Made by a program: the position numbers and the translations under genes. Source: CAXYVC01 sp964292295 (GTDB lineage: Bacteria > Acidobacteriota > Holophagae > Holophagales > Holophagaceae). Taken from it: 11,562 bases of DNA. The notes under the pieces are model-generated. The model saw nothing but the letters and a program-made list of their open reading frames with translations. It had not been told where the DNA came from and made no database searches. The stretch's first letter is position 1; every line of letters starts with the position of its first letter. Where the stretch lies: positions 1 through 11,562 of the forward strand of contig CAXYVC010000086.1 of assembly GCA_964292295.1 (NCBI GenBank), written 5' to 3'. Of this stretch, positions 5,161-11,562 are shown one piece after another.

Positions 5161-6489
5161 ATGGTTGCTTCCAGCAAGAAGGTGTTCGTGCTCGACACGA
5201 ACGTTCTGCTCCACGATCCGAAGGCGATCTTCCACTTCCAGGAACACGACATCGTGATTCCCATCGTGGTGATCGAGGAGATCGACACCTTCAAGAAGGA
5301 CCAGACGGAGATCGGGCGCAGCGCCCGCACCGTGTCGCGGGACCTGGACCGCCTGCGGGCCAAGGGCAGCCTGAGCCAGGGGGGTCTCCTGGACGGCGGG
5401 GGCACCCTGCTCGTGGACGTGCACCCCTACAAGGGCGAATCGGCCTTCTCCACCCTGGACAAGCACAAGGCGGACAACCAGATCCTCACCTGCGCCACGG
5501 AGCTGCTGAAGACCCGCAAGGAGCGGGTGGTGCTGGTCACCAAGGACACCAACCTGCGCATCAAGGCCGATGCCTGCGGCCTGCAGGCGGAGGACTACAC
5601 CACCGATCGCGTGGCCATGGAGGAGCTCTACACCGGCCACCGCAGCTGCGAGGTGTCGCCCGAATCCATGGAGCTGCTGTACGACGGCGGGCTGCTCCCC
5701 CCCGAGGGACTGGAGGCCTACCCCAACCAGTTCATCACCCTGGTGGACCAGGGCAACGAGAGCCACACGGCCCTGGCCCGCTTCCATGCGAAGGAGGGGC
5801 GCCTGCTGCCCCTGAAGCGCCAGGAGGCGCCGCCCTGGGGCGTGAAGGCCCGCAACCGCGAGCAGCAGTTCGCCCTGGAGCTGCTGCTGGACGACAGCGT
5901 CCAGGTGGTGACGCTGCTCGGGAAGGCGGGGACGGGCAAGACCCTGCTGGCCATCGCCGCGGGGCTGCAGCAGGTGGTGGACGAGGAGCGCTACAACAAG
6001 CTGCTGGTGAGCCGGCCCGTCATGCCCATGGGCCGCGACCTCGGCTTCCTGCCCGGCGACGTGGGCGAGATGCTGCCCCCCTTCATGCACCTGATCTACT
6101 ACAACCTGGATTACTTCGAGGCCGCCCACGGCGGGCGGCGCCGCCGGGTGGCCATGTCCACCTCCCAGCTGGAGGAGGGCGGCTACCTGAGCGTCGAGCC
6201 CCTCACCTACATCCGCGGCCGGAGCATCCCGAACCAGTACATCATCGTGGACGAGGCCCAGAACCTCACGCCCCACGAGGTGAAGACGATCCTCACCCGC
6301 GCAGGGGACGGCACGAAGATCGTGCTGACGGGCGATCCCTACCAGATCGACAACCCCTACGTGGACAGCGCCACCAACGGCCTGAGCTACCTGGCGGAAC
6401 ACTTCAAGCAGCTGGACGTGGCCGGGCACGTCACCCTTTCGAAGGGCGAGCGCTCAACCCTGGCCGAGCTGGCCAGTAACCTCCTCTAG
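5161..6489 (+). CDS. PIN-domain PhoH-family ATPase (PhoH2)
   Basis: This 442-residue protein fuses an N-terminal PIN nuclease domain (about 6-145) to a C-terminal PhoH P-loop ATPase (about 225-435). PIN acidic positions are seen as VLDTN (D12), IEEID (39-42), KADNQ (D105) and TKDTN (D129). The PhoH part has Walker A GKAGTGKT (254-261), Walker B IIVDEAQN (361-368), a TGD sensor-like motif (390-392) and the SKGERS ending. PhoH2 proteins of this architecture are described as RNA helicases/ribonucleases; the cellular target is unknown. ATG 5161 has GGAG 5 nt upstream. No antitoxin-like small gene precedes it, unlike the mycobacterial phoAT-phoH2 pair. It heads a run of four co-directional genes, the next starting 10 bp after its stop. 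Confidence 0.93.
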   Translation: MVASSKKVFVLDTNVLLHDPKAIFHFQEHDIVIPIVVIEEIDTFKKDQTEIGRSARTVSRDLDRLRAKGSLSQGGLLDGGGTLLVDVHPYKGESAFSTLDKHKADNQILTCATELLKTRKERVVLVTKDTNLRIKADACGLQAEDYTTDRVAMEELYTGHRSCEVSPESMELLYDGGLLPPEGLEAYPNQFITLVDQGNESHTALARFHAKEGRLLPLKRQEAPPWGVKARNREQQFALELLLDDSVQVVTLLGKAGTGKTLLAIAAGLQQVVDEERYNKLLVSRPVMPMGRDLGFLPGDVGEMLPPFMHLIYYNLDYFEAAHGGRRRRVAMSTSQLEEGGYLSVEPLTYIRGRSIPNQYIIVDEAQNLTPHEVKTILTRAGDGTKIVLTGDPYQIDNPYVDSATNGLSYLAEHFKQLDVAGHVTLSKGERSTLAELASNLL

Positions 6490-6499
6490 GGGCGGATCC

Positions 6500-7012
6500 A
6501 TGGTGGTGGATGGCAGCTGGGACAACGCAGGGGTGCCGGTGGCGCGCCGCCGGGGCATGCCCCTCTGGGGCAAGATCCTGGCCGGCTGCGGCATCGCCTT
6601 CGTGCTCATGCTGGGGAGCTGCGTCGGGCTGGTGGTCTGGGGCGTGAACCGCGTGACCTCCGCGGCGGACCGCGCCTGGGAACCCGTCGCCCAGGTCATC
6701 CAGGAGCTCCGCACGGAGGAGGGGGGGCGCCGCGTCTACCGTGCCCACCCGGATCTGGCGGACCGCTTCCCCACGGAGGAGGCCTTCCAGGAGGCCCGCC
6801 TCGGCTGGCAGGAACGCCTGGAGACCTTCCCGGCGCGCCGTCCCCAGCTGAAGGACCTCTTCCGGGACGGGAGCTCCCACGGGTGGAACCTGGAGGCCAG
6901 CAGCCAGGACGGCCGCGAGGTGATGCGGGTGCGCATGAAGCTGAAGCGCGGCGAGTCCCTGGTGGTGGAAGTGGAAGGCGACCGCGTGGTGGATGTGCGG
7001 GTGGACGACTGA
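6500..7012 (+). CDS. Hypothetical single-pass membrane protein
   Basis: I do not recognise this 170-residue protein. A basic stretch (ARRR, 15-18) precedes one transmembrane helix (about 24-48, rich in Gly, Val and Leu). A soluble, charged C-terminal domain of about 120 residues follows and ends in alternating strands (VMRVRMKLKRG, LVVEVEGDRVVDVRV), suggesting a small beta-rich fold, probably outside the cytoplasm by the positive-inside rule. The gene starts 10 bp after the PhoH stop, so it is likely co-transcribed with that gene. The ribosome binding site is weak (GGA, 3 nt before the ATG). Codon use matches its neighbours. Confidence 0.75.
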   Translation: MVVDGSWDNAGVPVARRRGMPLWGKILAGCGIAFVLMLGSCVGLVVWGVNRVTSAADRAWEPVAQVIQELRTEEGGRRVYRAHPDLADRFPTEEAFQEARLGWQERLETFPARRPQLKDLFRDGSSHGWNLEASSQDGREVMRVRMKLKRGESLVVEVEGDRVVDVRVDD

Positions 7013-7063
7013 GGGCCTTGCCGGAATCTGGATGATCGGCGCGCTTTCCGCCAAACTGGCTGG

Positions 7064-8257
7064 ATGAGCACCGCTTCTGTTCCGGAATCCCTCGAGCTCC
7101 TTCTGAAGGGCACCGTCACCTGCCACACCCGCGAGGATCTCGCGAAGCGTCTGGCTTCTGGCCGCCCCCTGCGCGTCAAGGCGGGCTTCGATCCCACGGC
7201 GCCGGATCTCCACCTGGGCCACGGCGTGCTGCTGCGGAAGATGGCCCAGTTCCAGCAGCTCGGCCACACCGTGGTCTTCCTGGTCGGCGACTTCACCGCC
7301 ATGATCGGCGATCCCACGGGCAAGAAGGCCACGCGGCCGCCCCTGAGCCGGGAGGAGGTCAAGGCTAACGCCGAGACCTACATGGCCCAGGTCTACAAGA
7401 TCCTGGACCCCGAGCGCACCGAGGTGCGCTTCAACAGCGAGTGGCTGGACGGCCTGCACGGTCCCGACTGGATCCGCCTCGCCTCCCGCTTCACCGTGGC
7501 GCAGATGCTCGAGCGCAACGATTTCCAGAAGCGCATGGGGGCGAACGAGCCCATCAGCTTCCACGAGCTGCTCTATCCCCTGGTGCAGGCCTACGACTCC
7601 GTGGCCCTGAAGGCGGACGTGGAGCTGGGGGGCAACGACCAGCTCTTCAACCTCATGCGGGGCCGGGATCTCCAGGAGGCCCTGGGGCAGCCCAGCCAGA
7701 TCGTGCTGACCGTGCCCCTGCTCCTGGGGCTCGACGGCGTCGAGAAGATGAGCAAGAGCCTCGGCAACTACATCGGCTTCTTCGAGGACGCGGACACGCA
7801 GTTCGGCAAGGCCATGAGCATCAGCGACACCCTCATGTGGGAATGGTGGCTGCTCCTCACGGACCGCCTGCCCGCGGAGATCGAAGCCATGAAGGCGGGT
7901 CACCCCATGGAGGCCAAAAAGGCGCTGGCCGGCGAGATCGTGCGCCAGTTCCACGGCGAGGCCGACGCCCGTCAGGCCGAGGAACGCTGGGTGCGCCGCT
8001 TCTCCGAGCGCAAGGCCGACGATGCGCCGGAGGTTCCGGTGGCCCCCACGGAAGGCGAGCAGCCCCTCGCGCGCCTGCTGGTGGAGCGGGGCATGGCCGC
8101 CAGCCGCAAGGAGGCCGAGCGCCTCATCGCGCAGGGGGCCGTCAGCCTGGACGGCGAGAAGGTCTCCGATCCCGGCTGCCGCCTGGCCCTGCGGCCCGGG
8201 GATGCCCGGCTCGTGAAGGCCGGGAAACTGAAACTCCAGCGGTGGGTGGTGTCATGA
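7064..8257 (+). CDS. tyrS: Tyrosyl-tRNA synthetase
   Basis: This class I aminoacyl-tRNA synthetase charges tRNA-Tyr with tyrosine in the cytoplasm. It has 397 residues, a usual length. The HIGH-type motif is HLGH (50-53), preceded by AGFDPTAPDLH. The KMSKS motif is a perfect KMSKS (228-232), placing it with KMSKS-type TyrRSs, not the KFGKT type of E. coli. Tyrosine-site and dimer regions such as LYPLVQAYDSVAL and ELGGNDQLFN are present. A C-terminal S4 RNA-binding domain (about 330-390, LARLLVERGMAASRKEAERLI) completes it. No strong ribosome binding site is seen before the ATG. Its stop overlaps the next gene's start (ATGA), coupling their translation. A 51-bp gap separates it from the upstream membrane protein gene; I see no T-box leader there. 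Confidence 0.97.
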   Translation: MSTASVPESLELLLKGTVTCHTREDLAKRLASGRPLRVKAGFDPTAPDLHLGHGVLLRKMAQFQQLGHTVVFLVGDFTAMIGDPTGKKATRPPLSREEVKANAETYMAQVYKILDPERTEVRFNSEWLDGLHGPDWIRLASRFTVAQMLERNDFQKRMGANEPISFHELLYPLVQAYDSVALKADVELGGNDQLFNLMRGRDLQEALGQPSQIVLTVPLLLGLDGVEKMSKSLGNYIGFFEDADTQFGKAMSISDTLMWEWWLLLTDRLPAEIEAMKAGHPMEAKKALAGEIVRQFHGEADARQAEERWVRRFSERKADDAPEVPVAPTEGEQPLARLLVERGMAASRKEAERLIAQGAVSLDGEKVSDPGCRLALRPGDARLVKAGKLKLQRWVVS

Positions 8258-9996
8258 GCCTTCTCGCCCTTCAGGACCTCTTCCGGCGGCACCGCGAGAA
8301 GGCCACGGGCGTCTGGCGCCTGGGGCGCGAGCCCGGCCGCACGGTCTTCCTGGACATGGGCGACATCGTCTTTGCCCAGAGTACCCACGCCATGGACCGC
8401 CTCACCCACCTGCTGGTGGAGCGGGGGCGCCTCACCCAGGCCCAGCTGGACTATGCCCTGGCCAACCTCAAGCCCGGCCTCAGCATCGGGAAGAACCTCA
8501 TCGACATGGGCTTCATCACCCAGCGTGACCTGCTGGAGGTCGCCCGCTTCCAGGTGGAGCGCATCGTGGCGGGGGCCCTCGGCACGCCCGACCAGACGCC
8601 CGAGTTCCAGGCCACCGAGCTGGAGGGCAGCGTGGTGCGCCTTCCCCTGGAGAGCCCGCTCCTGCTCCTGAACGCCCTGCTGGGGCTGAAGGACCGCGAG
8701 GGCATCCTGGAGCTGCTCGGGCCCCTCAACCAGGTGGTCGTGCTCCAGGGGCGGCGCGCCCTGGAGATGAGCCTGCCCGCGGACCTCGCCAAGCTGCCCC
8801 CCTTCTTCGACGGGACCCACACCCTGCTGGAGCTCAGCCGGGAGGGGCTGGCGGAGCCCCTGCGCCTGGGCGCCTTCGCCCTCTTCCTCCGGGAGATGGG
8901 CTGGGGGCGCCTGCACGAGATGCCCCCCATCGCCCGGCAGGCGCTGGACCTGGCGCTCACCCCCGACCCTTCCACGCCGAGCGAGCCCCTGCCGGAGCCC
9001 ACCCTGGAGACGGTGCCCAGCCTCTTCTCCACCATCGAGGCCGCGGCCCGGCCCACGACCAACCTGGACCACCTGAGCGCCGCCCTGGACGCCCTGCCGG
9101 ATCCCGTGCTGGACGAGGAGCCCCCTCCGCCTGCCGAAGCGGCCCTTCCCGGCTTCCTGCCTGCGCCTGAAGCACCCGTGGAAGTCCAGGAAAGCCCGGT
9201 GGCCACGGGCCAGGCCTTTCTGCCGACCCCCTCCTTCCCGCTCCCGCCGCTGCCGGAGGATGTGCAGGAGCCTGAGTCAGAGCGGCCCGTGGCCATTCTG
9301 CCCGATTCCTTTGGGACCGTGGATCCCCTGCCTCCCCCCCCCGAGGACCCCATGGCGACCCCGTCCCGGAGCCGCGTACCGGCCCTCGGGCTGTTGCTGG
9401 TGCTTCTGGGCGGGGGGCTCGGCGCCTGGTTCTGGATGCGCCAGCGCCGGATGCCCCAAAAGCCCCAGGTCTTAGGGAATTCGGCTGGGAATATCAAGGC
9501 TCCTGAAGCTTTGAAGGTCGTTGAAAAACCTGCGCCTGCTCCCGTGTCTGAGTCCGGAGCGCCGCCTGCAGCCCCCGTAGAGGCGCCACGGGCCGCGCCG
9601 GCGCCTGTTCCGGCCAAGGAGGACGCCAAACCCGTGCCCTTCGATGTAGCTGCGCGCCTGGAGGCACTGAAAAAGGGTGACCTGTCCCTGGCGGTCCGGC
9701 AGGGGGCGCGGCGGATCCAGGCGGCGGGCAAGGGGCAATGGACCCTGCGTCTGGAGATTGCCTGCCAGAGGGAAACAATCCAGAAGGCGGTGGGATTTTT
9801 TGGAAGCGAAAAACCGGACCTGTTTGTTGCTCCCATGACTCTTCGTGATGGACGTCCCTGCTACCAGGTCTTCTTCGGCCACTTCCCGAACCAGGCTGCT
9901 GCGGAACGACATGTGAGGGCGCTCCCGTCTATTTTCCGGTCCCACGGGAACAAACCGAAGTCCTTCAGATTCTCTGAAATCCCTTCAAAACAATAA
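8254..9996 (+). CDS. PATAN/DUF4388-like protein with TM segment and C-terminal SPOR-like domain
   Basis: This 580-residue multidomain protein begins at ATG 8254, overlapping the tyrS stop by 4 bp. Residues 1-225 look like a PATAN/DUF4388-type domain: LALQDLFRRHREKATGVW, FLDMGDIVFAQS, LLVERGRLTQAQLDYAL and LIDMGFITQRDLLEVA. In other bacteria this domain is linked to two-component and motility regulation. A Pro/Glu-rich linker (about 235-370) leads to one transmembrane helix (about 375-395) and a second Pro/Ala-rich linker. The C-terminal domain (about 494-575) resembles SPOR (WTLRLEIA...CYQVFFGHFPNQAAAERHVRALP), a fold that binds denuded peptidoglycan at division sites. Basic residues lie on both sides of the helix, so topology is not settled; a cytoplasmic PATAN part and periplasmic SPOR part is the sensible model. 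Codon use becomes less GC-rich after about 9470. The gene is followed by a hairpin terminator. Domain names come from pattern recognition only. Confidence 0.8.
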   Translation: MSLLALQDLFRRHREKATGVWRLGREPGRTVFLDMGDIVFAQSTHAMDRLTHLLVERGRLTQAQLDYALANLKPGLSIGKNLIDMGFITQRDLLEVARFQVERIVAGALGTPDQTPEFQATELEGSVVRLPLESPLLLLNALLGLKDREGILELLGPLNQVVVLQGRRALEMSLPADLAKLPPFFDGTHTLLELSREGLAEPLRLGAFALFLREMGWGRLHEMPPIARQALDLALTPDPSTPSEPLPEPTLETVPSLFSTIEAAARPTTNLDHLSAALDALPDPVLDEEPPPPAEAALPGFLPAPEAPVEVQESPVATGQAFLPTPSFPLPPLPEDVQEPESERPVAILPDSFGTVDPLPPPPEDPMATPSRSRVPALGLLLVLLGGGLGAWFWMRQRRMPQKPQVLGNSAGNIKAPEALKVVEKPAPAPVSESGAPPAAPVEAPRAAPAPVPAKEDAKPVPFDVAARLEALKKGDLSLAVRQGARRIQAAGKGQWTLRLEIACQRETIQKAVGFFGSEKPDLFVAPMTLRDGRPCYQVFFGHFPNQAAAERHVRALPSIFRSHGNKPKSFRFSEIPSKQ

Positions 9997-10065
9997 CGAC
10001 CGGATAGGCGACACTCCGTCGTCTGCCAAGATGGGACTTCAAGGCCAGCGCTCCTGCTGGGGGTT

Positions 10066-10086
10066 GCCGAAAAGCCTTTCGGCTTT
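10066..10086 (+). terminator. Intrinsic terminator after the PATAN-SPOR gene
   Basis: GCCGAAA (10066-10072) and TTTCGGC (10077-10083) form a perfect 7-bp stem with an AGCC loop, followed by TTT. It closes the phoH-to-SPOR gene run 70 bp after the last stop. A second small stem, CCAGC/GCTGG, lies at 10045-10060. Confidence 0.65.
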
Positions 10087-10111
10087 ACAAAATGGAAGGG
10101 CGGGCTAGAAT
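10084..10111 (+). promoter_or_regulatory. Promoter of the rlpA-like gene
   Basis: TTTACA (10084-10089) and TAGAAT (10106-10111) match the housekeeping consensus at 5 of 6 positions each, with a 16-bp spacer. The -35 overlaps the T-tail of the preceding terminator. The predicted start near 10118 argues against initiation at the ATG at 10118 and for the ATG at 10154 or 10250. Confidence 0.65.
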
Positions 10112-10153
10112 GGTCGGATGGGCCTTGCGGGGCCCCCGCTCATTCGGAGTCCC

Positions 10154-11005
10154 ATGGAATTCAACCCCTTCGATACCCAGAGCTGGAACCGGGCCTTCAG
10201 CATTTGGATCTCCGACATCCAGGTGTGCTTTTCAGAACCGGTACGGGACATGGGCAGGCTCCGCGGGGGTTTCCTCCGCTGGGTGCGCGGAGGGACGCGG
10301 CTCGGAGCGGGGCTCGTGGCGCTCTTCTTTAGCCTCCACTGCACCCAGCCCCGGGTGCCCCTTGCCGTGGTCCCCGCGCCGACGCCCCTGGAGGGGGCGG
10401 GCGCCTCGTCGGGCTACTCCGAGACGGGCCAGGCCAGCTGGTACGGCGGGGAGGAGGACGCCTTTGCCGGAAGGCCCACGGCCACCGGGGAGGTCTTCGA
10501 TCCCGAGGCCCTCACCTGCGCGCACCGCACCCTTCCCTTGGGCACCTACGTCGAGGTGGTGAACCTCGCCAACGGGCACAGGACGGTGCTGCGGGTGAAT
10601 GACCGCGGCCCCTTCGTCCGGGGGCGCATCCTGGACGTCTCCCAGCGGGCCGCCCGGGAGCTGGGCTTCCACGGCAGGGGGACCGTCGGGGTACGCATCC
10701 GCAGCGTGAGCCAGGACGGTTCCCTGGCGGCGGTGCGCCAGGACCAGGATGACCCCTTCACGGTGCAGGTGGGTTCCTTCAGCGACGAAGCCAACGTGGA
10801 CCGCCTGGTGCGCGAGCTGCGGCGCCATTTCCAGGAGGTCACCGTGCAGGCGGCCATGCTGGGGAACGGAAGCCGGGTCAAGCGCGTGCGGGTGGGCAGC
10901 TATCTACACCAAGCCGAGGCCGCGAGGGCCGCGGAGGACATCGCCCGGAAGCTGGGCCACCGTGGTGTCGAGCCCTTCATCACCCGCCGGGGGCGCCAGG
11001 GTTGA
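10154..11005 (+). CDS. rlpA: RlpA-like septal protein (DPBB + SPOR domains)
   Basis: This protein is of the RlpA family, which acts in the envelope; in Pseudomonas aeruginosa RlpA is a lytic transglycosylase that cuts naked peptidoglycan during septation. The double-psi beta-barrel domain (about 92-190) shows GQASWYGG, the His of CAHRTLPLGT (H124) and the Asp of NDRGPF (D150), the catalytic pair of active members, then GRILDVS..AA. A SPOR domain follows (about 200-278; DPFTVQVGSFSDEANVDRL). I used ATG 10154, 4 nt after GGAG and downstream of the promoter; the next 31 codons have coding-like GC-rich third positions. An internal ATG at 10250 (residue 33) would give a more classic signal peptide, MGRLRGGFLRWVRGG plus LGAGLVALFFSLHC. 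The Cys ends a poor lipobox (SLHC), so lipid anchoring is doubtful. Its stop is 42 bp before ispD. Confidence 0.88.
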   Translation: MEFNPFDTQSWNRAFSIWISDIQVCFSEPVRDMGRLRGGFLRWVRGGTRLGAGLVALFFSLHCTQPRVPLAVVPAPTPLEGAGASSGYSETGQASWYGGEEDAFAGRPTATGEVFDPEALTCAHRTLPLGTYVEVVNLANGHRTVLRVNDRGPFVRGRILDVSQRAARELGFHGRGTVGVRIRSVSQDGSLAAVRQDQDDPFTVQVGSFSDEANVDRLVRELRRHFQEVTVQAAMLGNGSRVKRVRVGSYLHQAEAARAAEDIARKLGHRGVEPFITRRGRQG

Positions 11006-11015
11006 GCTTCCGGGG

Positions 11016-11038
11016 CGGAATCCGGACACTGGATTCCG
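11016..11038. repeat. Perfect 8-bp inverted repeat between rlpA and ispD
   Basis: CGGAATCC (11016-11023) and GGATTCCG (11031-11038) flank a 7-nt GGACACT loop. The element lies between the rlpA stop and the ispD ribosome binding site. There is no T-tract, so it is more likely an mRNA stem or protein site than a terminator. Confidence 0.5.
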
Positions 11039-11047
11039 AGGCACAGG

Positions 11048-11562
11048 ATGACCCAGGTTCCGATCCATCTGTTGATCCCCGCGGGAGGACGCGGCCTCCG
11101 CATGGGGGGCGGCTGTCCGAAGCAGTTCCGCGACTGGGGCGGGGTGCCCCTGCTGCGGGCCACCGTGGAGGCCTTCCTGGGGCCGGGGATGCCGGTCCTG
11201 GCGGGCATCGCCCTTGCCGTGCCTCCGGAATACCTCGAGGCCGTGAGAGCCTGGGACTTCCCGGTGCCCGCCTGGGTGGTGGCGGGCGGGGACAGCCGCC
11301 AGGACAGCGTGGAGGCGGCCCTGGCTGCGCTGCCGGCCTTTCCGGAGGCTGTGGTCCTCATTCATGACGCCGTGCGCCCCTTTCCGCCCGCGGGGTCGAT
11401 TTGCGAGGCCATCGCGGCTCTGGATGCCTGGGATGGCGCCGTGCTGGGGGAGCCCAGCACGGACACCCCGAAAGGGGGGGGTAGAGAGGGGGGGGGGGTG
11501 GGGGACGGGCCCCCCGGCCGGGTCTTTCCCCCCCCGGCGCCCCCGGGGGGCAAGGACGGTCC
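11048..11562 (+). CDS. ispD: 2-C-methyl-D-erythritol 4-phosphate cytidylyltransferase IspD, 5' part
   Basis: IspD joins CTP and methylerythritol 4-phosphate to make CDP-ME in the non-mevalonate isoprenoid pathway. The 171 visible codons show the nucleotide-binding start PAGGRGLRM..GCPKQF (11-27), GGDSRQDSV (80-88), IHDAVRPF (105-112) and the GA..GEPSTDT segment (130-140). ATG 11048 has GAGG 6 nt upstream. The family's DTLK-like motif appears as DTPK. From there to the window end (about 11468-11562) the frame stays open but reads as Gly/Pro-rich residues from long G and C runs, where members normally have a sequence ending in a TPQ-type motif. That part is probably sequencing error at a contig end, so the protein is reliable only to about residue 140. 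The gene is probably co-transcribed with rlpA. Confidence 0.9.
   Translation, partial: MTQVPIHLLIPAGGRGLRMGGGCPKQFRDWGGVPLLRATVEAFLGPGMPVLAGIALAVPPEYLEAVRAWDFPVPAWVVAGGDSRQDSVEAALAALPAFPEAVVLIHDAVRPFPPAGSICEAIAALDAWDGAVLGEPSTDTPKGGGREGGGVGDGPPGRVFPPPAPPGGKDG

Noticed and set aside
5074..6429. Minus-strand frame opposite the PIN-PhoH gene
   Set aside because: It is a codon-bias shadow; the plus frame has PIN and Walker motifs.
5161..6489. Toxin-antitoxin reading of the PIN domain gene
   Set aside because: The PIN domain is fused to a PhoH ATPase in a full-length housekeeping architecture, with no small antitoxin gene upstream.
7013..7063. T-box or other leader before tyrS
   Set aside because: The gap is only 51 bp, with no room for a T-box and no terminator-like stem.
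7441..8253. Upstream extension of the PATAN-SPOR frame inside tyrS
   Set aside because: The extended frame is the out-of-frame shadow of tyrS (Arg/Gly/Pro-rich). The ATG at 8254 in the ATGA overlap is the natural start.

Overview
The window is high-GC DNA with tightly packed housekeeping genes. The mix is a Gram-negative-type cell envelope (RlpA-like protein with a SPOR domain, exported S9 peptidase), a FolE2-type GTP cyclohydrolase, a PIN-PhoH protein, and a PATAN/DUF4388-like protein fused to a SPOR-like domain. This would fit an Acidobacteriota of the Holophagae/Geothrix type. That placement is inference from gene content and style; no rRNA or other taxonomic marker is present. Both window ends cut genes, and the right end looks like low-quality sequence at a contig edge.

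Left part (1-2346): the 3' end of folE2 (+) runs convergently into a gene for a Cys/Met-metabolism PLP enzyme (-). That gene is divergent from an Lrp/AsnC-family regulator (+). The 86-bp gap between them holds three copies of an 8-bp half-site, two of which form a palindrome. It looks like a local regulator controlling the enzyme gene, as in methionine gamma-lyase/MdeR pairs.

Middle (2347-2926): tRNA-Thr(CGU) lies on the minus strand with a recognisable promoter. It is followed by two apparently identical 171-bp tandem repeats and a degenerate third copy. Each full repeat carries the last 20 nt of the tRNA gene (including CCA), a GC-rich hairpin terminator and an inverted 16-nt copy of the tRNA 3' end. 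The layout resembles the E. coli tyrT locus, where about 178-bp repeats carry the tRNA-Tyr 3' end. This is the most unusual structure in the window.

Right part (2927-11562): a prolyl oligopeptidase-like S9A protease gene (-) is divergent from a + strand run: PIN-PhoH ATPase, small membrane protein, tyrosyl-tRNA synthetase (tyrS) and, with an ATGA overlap, a PATAN-like/TM/SPOR-like fusion protein. A hairpin terminator closes this run. Directly abutting it is a good promoter (TTTACA-16-TAGAAT) for an RlpA-like septal/cell-wall protein, followed by ispD (MEP isoprenoid pathway), which is cut by the window end.
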